DNA of 37,412 bases from Planctomycetaceae bacterium (GCA_005798335.1 SYJV01000030.1:1-37412); one strand, 5' to 3'; shown: positions 8,330-17,602, counted from the first letter of the stretch. The notes: generated from the letters alone by a model not told the origin. Translations and numbers: made by a program.

Positions 8330-9169
8330 GTGCCGCACATTTTTCGCAGCCAGGACATTCGAGGAGAGTTTATTCTGCTTGGATCGGGAACCTCTGTTGG
8401 CGTCCCTGTGTTGGGATGTGGATGTTCAGTTTGTCTTTCGAGCGACCCAAGAAATAAGCGAACGCGGTGTTCGGCGATATTAGGATTGCCGCATGGCAAC
8501 CTATTAATTGACACGCCGCCAGACCTGAGAGCGCAACTGTTGCGAGAAGGGATTGGCGTCGTGCATGCCGTGGTGTTCACTCACGAACACGCTGACCACA
8601 TTTTTGGTCTCGACGATTTGCGGCTGTTCCCTTTCGTGCTCAAGTCAGCGGTTCCGCTATACTGCGAACCTCTGGTCGAGGATCGAATTCGTCGCAGTTT
8701 TGATTATGCGTTCAAGCAATCACCATCCACTCATCCTGGAGCGATTCCGCGACTGGAATTAATCTCGATTGGAACTGCTCCTGTGGAAATACTGGGGGCA
8801 GAAGTACATCCGTTGCGAATGATTCACGGCCCGAATTACCAAACGCTGGGATTTCGAATCGGCAATATTGCGTATTGCACGGACACCAATGGTATTCCGC
8901 CGGCGAGCTTGCAACTACTGGCAGGAGTGGAATATTTGATTCTGGATGCGTTACGATTTGAGCCACATCCTACCCATTTTCATTTGGCTGCAGCACTCGA
9001 AGTTGTGGCTCAGGTCAAGGCGCGGCATACCTACTTGACCCACTTATCTCATGAGTTTGATCACCAAACGATGCATACAACGCTCCCTGCGGACGTTTCC
9101 CTCGCCTACGATGGCCTGAGGTTACCGCTGAGGATGGATGATGAGAACGTCAGTAGCGCAAAACATTGA
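8330..9169 (+). CDS. MBL-fold metallo-hydrolase, PhnP-like
   Basis: A 279-aa protein with a metallo-beta-lactamase fold. After a short leader comes FILLGSGTSVGVP, then GCGCSVCLSSDPRNKRTRCS (the cysteine-containing insert of PhnP-like enzymes), LLIDTPPDLRAQLL, the metal-binding motif THEHADHIFGLDDLR at about residues 84-98, MIHGPNYQTLGFRI and YCTDTNGIP. PhnP is a phosphoribosyl cyclic phosphodiesterase, but relatives of this type without a phn operon are common in planctomycetes and act on unknown cyclic nucleotides or RNA ends. No phosphonate genes are nearby. The GTG start at 8330 has no good ribosome site, but no better start lies before the first beta strand. Confidence 0.8.
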   Translation: MPHIFRSQDIRGEFILLGSGTSVGVPVLGCGCSVCLSSDPRNKRTRCSAILGLPHGNLLIDTPPDLRAQLLREGIGVVHAVVFTHEHADHIFGLDDLRLFPFVLKSAVPLYCEPLVEDRIRRSFDYAFKQSPSTHPGAIPRLELISIGTAPVEILGAEVHPLRMIHGPNYQTLGFRIGNIAYCTDTNGIPPASLQLLAGVEYLILDALRFEPHPTHFHLAAALEVVAQVKARHTYLTHLSHEFDHQTMHTTLPADVSLAYDGLRLPLRMDDENVSSAKH

Positions 9170-9302
9170 TTTCGGTGTCATCCAGACGCTGTTTGCCACT
9201 CAGTTGCTTGCGTTGACAAGCGCAGGAATATACGATCTTTAGTTGCGTTTCCGCACAATCCCGTCCGCTTTCACTTGCTCCGGTTATTCAGGGAGTTCTG
9301 AC

Positions 9303-12300
9303 ATGCTGTTCCACCACATTGGTCGAACATTTTTTCCCTGCTGGATGCTCGTCGCCGTTTCGACATGGTACGCTCCTTCGGCTCAAGCAGATGCGAAAAA
9401 AGAAGCAACGGAAATATTGCAAGCGACTGGAGTTACCGGCGGGTTCATAGTTCACTTGGGCGTCGGAAATGGTGAGCTGACCGCGGCGCTAAAACAGTCC
9501 GATGGAATCCAAGTGCAAGGACTTGATCGCGATGCCGCAGTAGTCTTGGCCGCGCGTGACAAGATAAAGTCGCTGGGCGGTTACGGCGAAGTTGCAGTTG
9601 ATCGATTGTCAGACGAACAGTTGCCGTACATCGATAACTTTGTAAATTTGCTGGTCGCAGAGGATCTCGGCCAGATCTCCATGCAAGAGGTATTTCGAGC
9701 GCTGGTGCCAAACGGTGTGGCGTATATCAAGGACGCCAATGGGGCTTGGAAAAAGACCGTCAAGCCACGTCCGAAGAACATCGACGAATGGTCACATTAC
9801 TTGCACGACGCCAGTGGTAACGGTGTAGCACACGACGAAGTGGTCGGACCGCCGCGCCATCTTCAGTGGGTAGGTTCACCGCGTTGGTCGCGACATCACG
9901 ATCGCATGGCCAGCATGAGCGCGCTGGTTTCTACAAACGGTCGCATGTTCTATATCATGGACGAAGGCAGCCGAATTTCGATTCAGATGCCGCCGAAGTG
10001 GAAACTAATTGCTCGTGATGCTTTCAATGGAACCGTACTGTGGAAGCGCGACATCGATAGCTGGCAGAGCCATCTGTGGCCTTTGAAGAGCGGTCCGACT
10101 CAATTGTCCCGTCGCTTGGTATCCACCCACGATACGGTTTACGTAACGCTAGGTTACGATGCTCCTCTGGTGGCCATCGACGCCGCCACTGGCAAGACCA
10201 AGTGGACTTTTGAAGGAACTGCTGCAACCGAAGAAATTATCTCTATCGGCGACAAGGTCTTCGTCGTCGTGCGCAAAGGCAAAGCGGAACTGGCGGAATA
10301 CTCGCCAGTAAACGGAACCGTCGGTGATCAAGCTCTCGCGCGGGAAATGTTTTGGAACGAGGAACCGCGCGTCATCATGGCTCTGGACCCGGCGACCGGT
10401 AAACAGTTATGGGCCAAGCAAACTAAGATCTCGCCTTTGACCTTGGCCGCCGATCGCGATAATCTCTACTTTCATGACGGAGAGAGCCTTGTAGCCACGC
10501 GGCAGGAAAGCGGGCAGATGCTTTGGCGGACCGACCCGGTAACTCGTCGCAATCAGTTTACTTTTAACTTTGGCCCCAGACTGGTAGTTCACAACGATGT
10601 CGTGCTGTATGCCGGTGGTGACGGCAAGATGTTTAGCTTCGACTCAGTTAGTGGCAAAGAGCTATGGACTTCGCAGCATCCGAACTCCGGTTATCAATCA
10701 CCGCAAGATTTGATGGTGATGGACGGTTTGGTGTGGTGCGCTCCCACAACCTCCGGAAAAGATACTGGAGTTTTTACCGGTCGTGATCCTAGGTCGGGTG
10801 CTGTCAAAAAAGAGTTTGCACCGGATGTCGATACGTATTGGTTCCATCATCGTTGTTACATCGCCAAGGCCACGGACAAATTTTTGATTCCTTCGCGTAC
10901 GGGAGTTGAATTTGTTGATCCCAATCAAGAGCATTGGGACATTCATCATTGGGTTCGCGGTGGTTGTTTGTATGGAGTAATGCCTTGCAACGGCCTTACA
11001 TACACTCCACCTCACGACTGCGCGTGCTACCCCGAAGCCAAGTTGTTTGGTTTTAACGCACTGGCACCGATCGCGCCGACTCGACCGATTCCGGCTCAAG
11101 TACCGGAAGCGGGCAGGCTGGAAAAAGGGCCAAGCTATGCCGGGGCATTGAGCCCACCGTCGGCACCAGATTCAGGCGACTGGCCGACCTATCGACACGA
11201 TGCGGCTCGAACCGGTTCCGCATCGTCGGCTATTCCGGCTGGTGTCGCCTCGAAGTGGACCGTGGCTTTGCAAGGCCGTTTGACGCCTCCGGTTATTTCA
11301 CAGGCAATGGTGTTCGTCGCACGCGTTGACGCGCACACATTGTTCGCGCTCGATGAGAAGACTGGCAAAGAAGTTTGGTCGTACACGATCGGTGGCAGAA
11401 TTGACTCGCCGCCAACGATACATCGCGGACGAGTTGTATTCGGTGGTGCCGATGGCTGGGTCTATTGCCTAACCGCCGCAGATGGCAAGCTTGCGTGGCG
11501 TTATCGGGCGGCTCCGATGGATCGCCGGACCATGGCCTTCGAACAACTGGAGAGTTTATGGCCCGTGCATGGCAGCGTCTTGGTGCGCGATGATGTAGTG
11601 CATTGCGTGGCAGGCCGATCAGCATTTCTGGACGGCGGATTGCGGATGCTGCGATTGAACTTGGCCACCGGCGAAAAACTGTCGGAAACGTTGATCGACG
11701 ATAAGAATCCGGAAACCGGGAACAATTTGCAAGAGACGGTCAAGGTACTGCAAATGCCGGTCGGACTCCCCGATATCCTTTCGGCGGACGACAAGTTCAT
11801 TTATATGAAGTCGCAGAAATTCGATTTTCAAGGAAATCGGCTGAAGATCGGTCCCAATGCCGCCGACTTTGTGGGACAAGCTTCGGTGCAGCGGGGTGAT
11901 GGCGAGCATATCTTTGCACCTATGGGATTTCTCGATGAGTCGTGGTTCCATCGATCGTATTGGGTGTTAGGCCAGAGCTTTGCTGGTGGTCACGGCGGTT
12001 ATTACCAAGCTGGAAAGTATGCACCCTCTGGCCAGATCTTAGTACAAGGCAATGGATACGTTTTTGGGTATGGACGCAAGCCACAATATTTGCGCTGGAC
12101 GACCACGATGGAACATCAGCTATTTGCTGCTGATCCAACGCCGCCAGAAATTCCTGCGGGCGCTTTTCAAGCCGCAGCAACACCGGCGACTTATGCTTCG
12201 TTTGCGAAAACACCCAGTCTCAGTCCAGAAGGCAAACCGATCACTGTCGAAGCTTGGGTGACGGCAACGCGTCCAGGCGGAGCAATTGTTGCTCGCGGCG

Positions 12301-13292
12301 GACCGGCAGAAGGATTTGCCCTCACGCTGGAGGAAGGGCGTCCCGTGTTTATGGTGCGCTCGGACAGTCAACTTGCCACACTCATTGGCCCCCAGTCTAT
12401 TATTGGCGGGTGGCACCATGTGGTCGGCGTACTGACTGCTGACAAACAAATGCGGCTGTACGTGGACGGCAATAGAGTGGCGGAAGGGAAAGCCAAAGGA
12501 CTGCTCACCAAAGATCCAGCGCAAGGTCTCGAGATTGGCGCGGACGCTCAGTCGGCTGTAGGCGAATACAACGCTCCGCACCAATTCACTGGCCTAGTGG
12601 ATGAAATGCGGCTGTACTTTACGGCAGTCGACGATGGTCAAGTCGCCGCGCGGTTCAACTCGGGGTCGGAGATGTCGAGCGATCCTGTGCTAGTGGTTAC
12701 GTTCGATGACGGAACGGCGCGGGACTTTTCAACTCATCGCAATAACGGCACTATTGAAGGTGCAACTTTAGTAGACGGTAAGTTTGGCAAAGCCTTGCAA
12801 TTCAGCGCAAGGAATTCCGCGACGGGTGGAACTGGTGTCGTTGCCAACAACAAAGCCAAGAATAAGAACAAAGGAAAAGCGAAGAATGCACCCAAAAACA
12901 CCGACGTCGCCAATGTTAATCCAGGAGCCATCGACAGTCTGGTAAAACCCAAGTGGGCCACCGATGTTCCAATCTATGCTCGAGCGATGGTCTTAGCCGG
13001 AAATCGGCTGTTTATTGCCGGCCCGCTGGACATGATCGACGAAGAACGCACTTTCAAACTGCTGGCTTCGAAGGACAAAGACGTTGAACAGATCTTGGCG
13101 AAACAAGACGATGCTTTAGAAGGTAAAATAGGAGGTTTGCTACTGTCGATTAATGGTGATACCGGTGAGATCGAATCTTCGGTCGAATTGGGTACTCTGC
13201 CGACTTGGGACGGGATGGCGGGAGCCAACGGGCAAGTTGTTTTGACTACGCTCGATGGACGCGTAATGTGCTTCGGGAAACCCACGCCATGA
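9303..13292 (+). CDS. Secreted methyltransferase-like / PQQ beta-propeller / LamG protein
   Basis: 1329 aa. ATG 9303 follows AGGGAG; a signal peptide ends near SAQA (residue 29). Residues 30-140 look like a Rossmann SAM-methyltransferase fold (GGFIVHLGVGNGELTAALK, VQGLDRD), unexpected in an exported protein. Residues about 170-900 contain many PQQ/PQL-type propeller blades (AIDAATGKTKWTFEG, ALDPATGKQLWAKQ, ALDEKTGKEVWSY, CLTAADGKLAWRY). Residues about 960-1125 form a LamG/ConA-like domain (PITVEAWV, GWHHVVGVL, YVDGNRVAEG, TGLVDEMRLY). A lysine/asparagine-rich linker lies at about 1181-1200, followed by final blades (LLSINGDTGEIESS). The stop overlaps the next ATG by 4 bp, making it the first gene of a five-gene ABC transport operon. 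Its ligand is unknown. The same domain combination occurs in other planctomycetes. Confidence 0.85.
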   Translation: MLFHHIGRTFFPCWMLVAVSTWYAPSAQADAKKEATEILQATGVTGGFIVHLGVGNGELTAALKQSDGIQVQGLDRDAAVVLAARDKIKSLGGYGEVAVDRLSDEQLPYIDNFVNLLVAEDLGQISMQEVFRALVPNGVAYIKDANGAWKKTVKPRPKNIDEWSHYLHDASGNGVAHDEVVGPPRHLQWVGSPRWSRHHDRMASMSALVSTNGRMFYIMDEGSRISIQMPPKWKLIARDAFNGTVLWKRDIDSWQSHLWPLKSGPTQLSRRLVSTHDTVYVTLGYDAPLVAIDAATGKTKWTFEGTAATEEIISIGDKVFVVVRKGKAELAEYSPVNGTVGDQALAREMFWNEEPRVIMALDPATGKQLWAKQTKISPLTLAADRDNLYFHDGESLVATRQESGQMLWRTDPVTRRNQFTFNFGPRLVVHNDVVLYAGGDGKMFSFDSVSGKELWTSQHPNSGYQSPQDLMVMDGLVWCAPTTSGKDTGVFTGRDPRSGAVKKEFAPDVDTYWFHHRCYIAKATDKFLIPSRTGVEFVDPNQEHWDIHHWVRGGCLYGVMPCNGLTYTPPHDCACYPEAKLFGFNALAPIAPTRPIPAQVPEAGRLEKGPSYAGALSPPSAPDSGDWPTYRHDAARTGSASSAIPAGVASKWTVALQGRLTPPVISQAMVFVARVDAHTLFALDEKTGKEVWSYTIGGRIDSPPTIHRGRVVFGGADGWVYCLTAADGKLAWRYRAAPMDRRTMAFEQLESLWPVHGSVLVRDDVVHCVAGRSAFLDGGLRMLRLNLATGEKLSETLIDDKNPETGNNLQETVKVLQMPVGLPDILSADDKFIYMKSQKFDFQGNRLKIGPNAADFVGQASVQRGDGEHIFAPMGFLDESWFHRSYWVLGQSFAGGHGGYYQAGKYAPSGQILVQGNGYVFGYGRKPQYLRWTTTMEHQLFAADPTPPEIPAGAFQAAATPATYASFAKTPSLSPEGKPITVEAWVTATRPGGAIVARGGPAEGFALTLEEGRPVFMVRSDSQLATLIGPQSIIGGWHHVVGVLTADKQMRLYVDGNRVAEGKAKGLLTKDPAQGLEIGADAQSAVGEYNAPHQFTGLVDEMRLYFTAVDDGQVAARFNSGSEMSSDPVLVVTFDDGTARDFSTHRNNGTIEGATLVDGKFGKALQFSARNSATGGTGVVANNKAKNKNKGKAKNAPKNTDVANVNPGAIDSLVKPKWATDVPIYARAMVLAGNRLFIAGPLDMIDEERTFKLLASKDKDVEQILAKQDDALEGKIGGLLLSINGDTGEIESSVELGTLPTWDGMAGANGQVVLTTLDGRVMCFGKPTP

Positions 13293-14389
13293 TTTACGAA
13301 CAGCGGTTATCGATCGATGTTTGCAAAATAGCGCGACCGATGCGCCGATCGCCAAATCTCAAAGTGTCGATTACCAAGTATTTTGGACCGCTGTTTGTTT
13401 TGGTTTGCGCGGCACTAAATGCACCGCTTGCCAGCGCCTGCAATATTCCAGTCTTTCGTTATGCCCTCGAGCGATGGCAATCGGACAACTGCCAAATAGT
13501 GGTTTTTCATCAAAGTGCGCTCACGGACCTACAAGAAAAACTGTTGGCAAAATTGGCTAGAAAGAATGCCGCAGGAGGCCCAATTGCTAATTTGGAAATT
13601 GTACGATCTGTGATTGGCCAGGAAACTAATTCCGAACTCAGCAGTCTGTGGATCTCGCTGCGTGACCAAACAAAGGCGAGCGAGGCGAGTGTAGGTGCAC
13701 CGTACGCTGTCGCTCGCATTCGGATGACGGGCCAGCGCAAGGTAAATGTATGGCATGGAAAGCTCGAAGATCTTGAGCAGCTTGGCCTCCTTGAATCGCC
13801 CGCGAGGAAGAAACTCGTGGACCGCTTGATGGCCGGTGATTCGGTTGTGTGGCTGATGCTCAAGTCCGCTGACGAGAAGCGTAATGAGGCGCTGCGTTCG
13901 CTCATGAACGCGCAGTTTGCCAAGCTCGCCAAGCAAATGAAGTTGCCAGAGGGAATTGGGCTGCCTGGCTCCGAATTGTTTGCTGAAGTGCCGCTCTTGT
14001 TACAGTTTAGTATGATAGAGATCGATCCGCAGGATAAACGAGAGTCTTGGCTGATCAAACTCATGTCGTCCATCGATCCCGAAGCGGTTGCCAAGGGCGA
14101 ACCCATGCTGGCGCCAGTTTTTGGCCGAGGCCGGGCTCTGGAGATCTTGCCTGGCAGCATGATCAACGATGGTCTGGTGGAAGACTTGACATTGTTTATT
14201 TGTGGCGCTTGTTCATGTCAGGTCAAAGAAAGGAATCCCGGCTTCGATTTATTGATATCTGCTGATTGGGATACGTTGTTGTTTGGAGAGAGTGGCCAGT
14301 CCCCAGTTGCCGCTGAACTACCAGCTCGCGATTCTGCTCAGTCCGAAGCGCCGGTATTATTGACCATCCCGCCAGGGAGAAAGAAATAG
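13289..14389 (+). CDS. Secreted cysteine-containing protein of unknown family
   Basis: A 366-aa protein if started at ATG 13289 (overlapping the previous stop as ATGA); ATG 13339 is an alternative that places the signal peptide closer to the N-terminus. The signal region is YFGPLFVLVCAALNAPLASA, with mature start at CNIPVFRYALERWQSDN. I do not recognise a named family. Visible features are the conserved-looking N-terminal CNIPVFRYALERW, a central part of alternating charged helices, and a C-terminal cluster CGACSC (about residue 307) before SADWDTLLFG. The three closely spaced cysteines could bind a metal or form disulfides. It lies between a giant PQQ-type protein and an oxyanion-type ABC transporter, so it is probably an exported accessory of that system. 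Confidence 0.65.
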   Translation: MIYEQRLSIDVCKIARPMRRSPNLKVSITKYFGPLFVLVCAALNAPLASACNIPVFRYALERWQSDNCQIVVFHQSALTDLQEKLLAKLARKNAAGGPIANLEIVRSVIGQETNSELSSLWISLRDQTKASEASVGAPYAVARIRMTGQRKVNVWHGKLEDLEQLGLLESPARKKLVDRLMAGDSVVWLMLKSADEKRNEALRSLMNAQFAKLAKQMKLPEGIGLPGSELFAEVPLLLQFSMIEIDPQDKRESWLIKLMSSIDPEAVAKGEPMLAPVFGRGRALEILPGSMINDGLVEDLTLFICGACSCQVKERNPGFDLLISADWDTLLFGESGQSPVAAELPARDSAQSEAPVLLTIPPGRKK

Positions 14390-14394
14390 ATCGT

Positions 14395-15954
14395 ATGAGT
14401 CGCACAGTGGTCGCCATGTTCGCATCCATGCTGGTCATGGTTGCAATAGTTTGGGCTCTGGCCAATTCAGAAAAGCGTACGAGCTTTGTCGCGCCGCCTG
14501 ATTCTCAGAATGGTTCGGCCGCAGGCTCAGACCAGCACCGAACTTCCGGCCTCATGATCTATTGTGCCGCCAGCAATCGAGCTGTTATCGATGCGATTCG
14601 CGCCGATTACGAACGGGAATTTGGTCGAACCGTCGACATTCAATACGGCCCTTCGCAGACTCTATTGTCCTCGATCGAAGTAAGCGGAGTTGGCGATTTA
14701 TTTCTGCCGGCCGACGACAGCTTTATGGTAATGGCTGCCGACAAGAAACTGATTTCCGAAAAGTTGCCCATCGCGCAAATGCGCGGCGTGTTGGCGGTGC
14801 GCAAAGGAAATCCCAAGGGAATAACGCGCTTTGAAGATTTGATAAAGCCCGGAATCGTTCTCGTTCAAGCTTCCACGGACGCGTCAGCAATCGGCAAATT
14901 GACCCGCGAAAGGCTCTCCGAGCAGAAGCTCTGGGACAAATTGCATGCGACCACGAAGGCGTATCGCGGTACAGTAACGGACGTGGCCAACGATTTGCAA
15001 GTGGGTGCAGCCGACGTCGGCATTGTCTACGACGCGGTACTACATTCCTATCCTGATTTGCAAGCGGTATCGATACCGGAGCTGGAAAAAGTTGTGTCAG
15101 ATGTATCTCTAGCGGTGATTCGGACAGCAAAACAATCGCGTGAGGCACTGCATTTTGCTCGCTATATAGCGGCTCGCGATCGCGGATTGAAGCGTTATCA
15201 AGAGTTTGGTTTTCAGGTCGCTAAAGGGGACGTGTGGAGCGACGTGCCCGAATTGAGCGTCTTTGCGGGTTCGATGTTACGCCCCGCGATCGACGAAACA
15301 ATTAATGCGTTTGAAAAGCGAGAAGGAGTAAAAGTTTCGCGGGTCTACAACGGTTGCGGGATTCTGGTCGCGCAAATGAAAGCTGGCCAGCACCCCGACG
15401 CTTATTTCGCTTGCGATCGCGAGTTCATGAATTCCGTTCCAGATATTTTTCCGAGCCCAGTCGATGTTTCGCAGAACGAATTGGTGATCTTGGTGAAGAA
15501 GGGAAATCCGCTAAAAATTTCTTCGCTGAAAGACTTGGCTCGACCCGATGTGCGAGTAGGCATCGGTCACGAAAAGCAATGCGCCATGGGTTGGCTGACT
15601 CAAAATACTTTGAAGGCCAGCGGTTTGCAAAACGAAGTGATGGCGAATGTCAAAGTGCAGACTCCATCCGGTGACATGCTGGTGAACCAAATGCAGACCG
15701 GGTCGCTGGACGCAGCCGTAGCATACCTGAGCAATGCGGCCGGAGCGGCTGATTTTCTAGACGCGGTGGCAATCAAGGGAATTTCTTGTTCGATCGCAGT
15801 TCAGCCGTTTGCGGTGGCTGTCGATTCACCGTATGCTCAAACTACCAATCGTCTTTTCCAACTCTTGCTCTCTGCGGAATCCAAAGAGACGTTTTTGGCA
15901 GAAGGATTTCGATGGAATTTGCCCGTGAAAGGCAATAGCGGGCATGGGGAGTAG
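14395..15954 (+). CDS. Tandem ModA-like substrate-binding protein (two domains fused)
   Basis: A 519-aa protein with one N-terminal membrane anchor or signal (VVAMFASMLVMVAIVWALA) followed by two periplasmic binding modules. Domain 1 (about 55-285) begins MIYCAASNRAVIDAI and includes GDLFLPADDSFM and MRGVLAVRKGNP; domain 2 (about 290-510) includes FAGSMLRPAIDETINAFE, YNGCGILVAQMKAGQHPDAY, NELVILVKKGNP and GSLDAAVAYLSNA. Both halves resemble ModA/WtpA-type molybdate or tungstate receptors (FxAxSL...GDxF...NxLVxVxxxxN). Single-chain tandem receptors are unusual for this family. The ligand is inferred only. It starts 5 nt after the previous stop, and its 3' end overlaps the permease gene by 11 nt. 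Confidence 0.75.
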   Translation: MSRTVVAMFASMLVMVAIVWALANSEKRTSFVAPPDSQNGSAAGSDQHRTSGLMIYCAASNRAVIDAIRADYEREFGRTVDIQYGPSQTLLSSIEVSGVGDLFLPADDSFMVMAADKKLISEKLPIAQMRGVLAVRKGNPKGITRFEDLIKPGIVLVQASTDASAIGKLTRERLSEQKLWDKLHATTKAYRGTVTDVANDLQVGAADVGIVYDAVLHSYPDLQAVSIPELEKVVSDVSLAVIRTAKQSREALHFARYIAARDRGLKRYQEFGFQVAKGDVWSDVPELSVFAGSMLRPAIDETINAFEKREGVKVSRVYNGCGILVAQMKAGQHPDAYFACDREFMNSVPDIFPSPVDVSQNELVILVKKGNPLKISSLKDLARPDVRVGIGHEKQCAMGWLTQNTLKASGLQNEVMANVKVQTPSGDMLVNQMQTGSLDAAVAYLSNAAGAADFLDAVAIKGISCSIAVQPFAVAVDSPYAQTTNRLFQLLLSAESKETFLAEGFRWNLPVKGNSGHGE

Positions 15955-16825
15955 CGAATCCGACGAGTATCCAGACGCTCAACGAACAACCGGTAGCGAG
16001 CACAGACCGGCAAAAGCTCGGCGGCGTACCGATGTTCCTTTCTTCTTAATCATGGGTGGCTTGTCATCAATCTTCGTATTGCTGATCGTGTTGTTGATTG
16101 CCGCGGATTTCATGTTTACCTCGTGGAGCGATTTTCGCGAGGCGCTGCTCAAGCGTGAAATTCAGTTCGCGTTTCGTCTGACGATGTTCTCGTGTACGCT
16201 GGCGGCGCTCTTGTCGTTGTGGGTTGGAACACCCTTGGGATATTTGCTGTCGCGTTATCGTTTTCCGGGACGCTGGATCATCGATACGATCGTGGATATT
16301 CCCATCGTGTTGCCGCCGCTGGTTTTAGGATTGAGCTTGCTGATACTCTTTCATCTTCCGTTTGGTGATTGGAAACTTGAAACGTGGATGGATAAAGTTG
16401 TCGGTTTTCCCGTAGCGTTTCATTGGCCTGCGGTTGTTTTGGCGCAGTTTACTGTGTCGTGCGCTTTTGCGGTGCGTACCATGCGCGTAACGTTTGATCA
16501 GATCAATCCTCGAGCCGAAGATGTGGCGCGCACGCTCGGCTGCACTCGCTTTCAAGCCTTCATGTTGGTGGCATTGCCGCAAGCTTGGCGAGGCATGATC
16601 GCTGCAGGCACAATTTCCTGGGCACGAGCGCTGGGAGAGTTTGGGCCAATTCTGGTATTTGCAGGGTCGACGCGAATGCGCACCGAAGTACTTTCCACGA
16701 CCGTGTTCCTGGAGTTGAGCGTCGGGCACTTGAATGCGGCGGTGGCCGTGTCGTTATTGATGGTGGCGATGGCGGCTGTGACGCTGGTTCTGTTGCGAGT
16801 GCTTGGGACGGGGTTGAACGCATGA
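15944..16825 (+). CDS. ModB-like ABC transporter permease
   Basis: A 293-aa inner-membrane protein. After a hydrophilic basic N-terminus of about 30 residues come around six hydrophobic segments (first FVLLIVLLIAADFMF). The cytoplasmic EAA loop that docks the ATPase is clear: EDVARTLGCTRFQAFMLVAL, then G at the expected place. ISWARALGEFGPILVFAGST is a typical ModB/CysT-type signature. It is therefore the membrane channel for molybdate-, tungstate- or sulfate-type oxyanions. The gene overlaps the tandem receptor gene by 11 nt and the ATPase gene by 4 nt, so the three products should be made together. Confidence 0.85.
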   Translation: MGSSESDEYPDAQRTTGSEHRPAKARRRTDVPFFLIMGGLSSIFVLLIVLLIAADFMFTSWSDFREALLKREIQFAFRLTMFSCTLAALLSLWVGTPLGYLLSRYRFPGRWIIDTIVDIPIVLPPLVLGLSLLILFHLPFGDWKLETWMDKVVGFPVAFHWPAVVLAQFTVSCAFAVRTMRVTFDQINPRAEDVARTLGCTRFQAFMLVALPQAWRGMIAAGTISWARALGEFGPILVFAGSTRMRTEVLSTTVFLELSVGHLNAAVAVSLLMVAMAAVTLVLLRVLGTGLNA

Positions 16826-17463
16826 TCGAAATGCGCGATGTCACGATTCGAGCAGGCCAGTTCTCGTTGGAGCGAATCTCGTTTCAGATTCCGGCGGGTC
16901 GTTATGCGGTGTTAATGGGAAAAACCGGCCGCGGTAAAACTACGTTACTGGAATTAGTCTGCGGGCTGCGACGTCCGACATCCGGCAGTATTCTCGTACA
17001 TGGTCAAGATATGACCGATTGGTCACCTGCCGATAGGATGATTGGTTATGTGCCACAGGATTTAGCGTTGTTCCCGACGATGAACGTTCAAGAGCATTTG
17101 GAATTTGCCTTGCGATTGAAGAAGTTCCCGCGAGCCAGGATCGCCGAGCGGACATCCGAATTGGCGGCGGTGCTGGGCATAAGTCACTTGCTTTTGCGTT
17201 CGGTACGCCGGCTCAGCGGCGGCGAATCGCAGCGAGTTGCCTTGGGGCGCGCGATTGCCAATCGTCCCACCGTTTTGCTGCTCGACGAACCGCTCAGCGC
17301 GCTGGACGCAGCGACGCGGCACGAAATGCATGAATTGCTGCGCACGATTAAGGAATCTACTGGCGTGACGATTCTGCACGTTACGCACAATGTGGAAGAA
17401 GCAGAAGCACTGGCCGATCAAAGACTATTGCTGGAGGATGGCAAACTGACGGCATCAACCTAA
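16822..17463 (+). CDS. ModC-like ABC transporter ATPase, short form
   Basis: A 213-aa protein; ATG 16822 overlaps the permease stop as ATGA. All ABC ATPase motifs are present: Walker A GKTGRGKTT (about 33-41), Q-loop GYVPQDLALFP, signature LSGGESQRVALGRA (about 131), Walker B VLLLDEPLSALD (about 150) and switch HVTHN. Classical ModC proteins are about 350 aa with a C-terminal TOBE/Mop molybdate-binding domain. This one ends just after the ATPase domain, so it lacks the usual oxyanion sensor. It powers the ModB-like permease. It is the last gene of the operon, followed by an intergenic region with a strong palindrome. Confidence 0.85.
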   Translation: MIEMRDVTIRAGQFSLERISFQIPAGRYAVLMGKTGRGKTTLLELVCGLRRPTSGSILVHGQDMTDWSPADRMIGYVPQDLALFPTMNVQEHLEFALRLKKFPRARIAERTSELAAVLGISHLLLRSVRRLSGGESQRVALGRAIANRPTVLLLDEPLSALDAATRHEMHELLRTIKESTGVTILHVTHNVEEAEALADQRLLLEDGKLTAST

Positions 17464-17532
17464 GTGCGTGAGTTACCTGGAAGGAATAATCACGCGGGGC
17501 TAGAATCAACGCCCTAAGAAAATTTTATACGG

Positions 17533-17602
17533 AATACAAGCCCGATGCCCAAGCGAGTGCGTCAATCCTGGCACGCACTCGCTTGCGCGTCGGGCTTGTA
17601 TT
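17533..17602. repeat. Palindromic REP-like repeat
   Basis: The 30-nt arm 17533-17562 and the arm 17573-17602 are inverted copies with two mismatches and a 10-nt loop. The arm contains tacaagcccgatgcccaagc, ending in gagtgcgt. It lies between the ABC operon and leuS, where the hairpin may also end transcription or protect mRNA ends. A related single arm (atacaagctcgaagcgccag) lies in reverse at about 36814-36844. Confidence 0.85.

Noticed and set aside
9213-9236. TTGACA and TACGAT as a promoter for the PQQ operon
   Set aside because: The spacing is only 12 bp, too short for a sigma-70 promoter.
9243-9302. Longer TTG-start version of the PQQ/LamG protein
   Set aside because: ATG 9303 has AGGGAG at a good distance and starts a normal signal peptide; the longer form would bury it.
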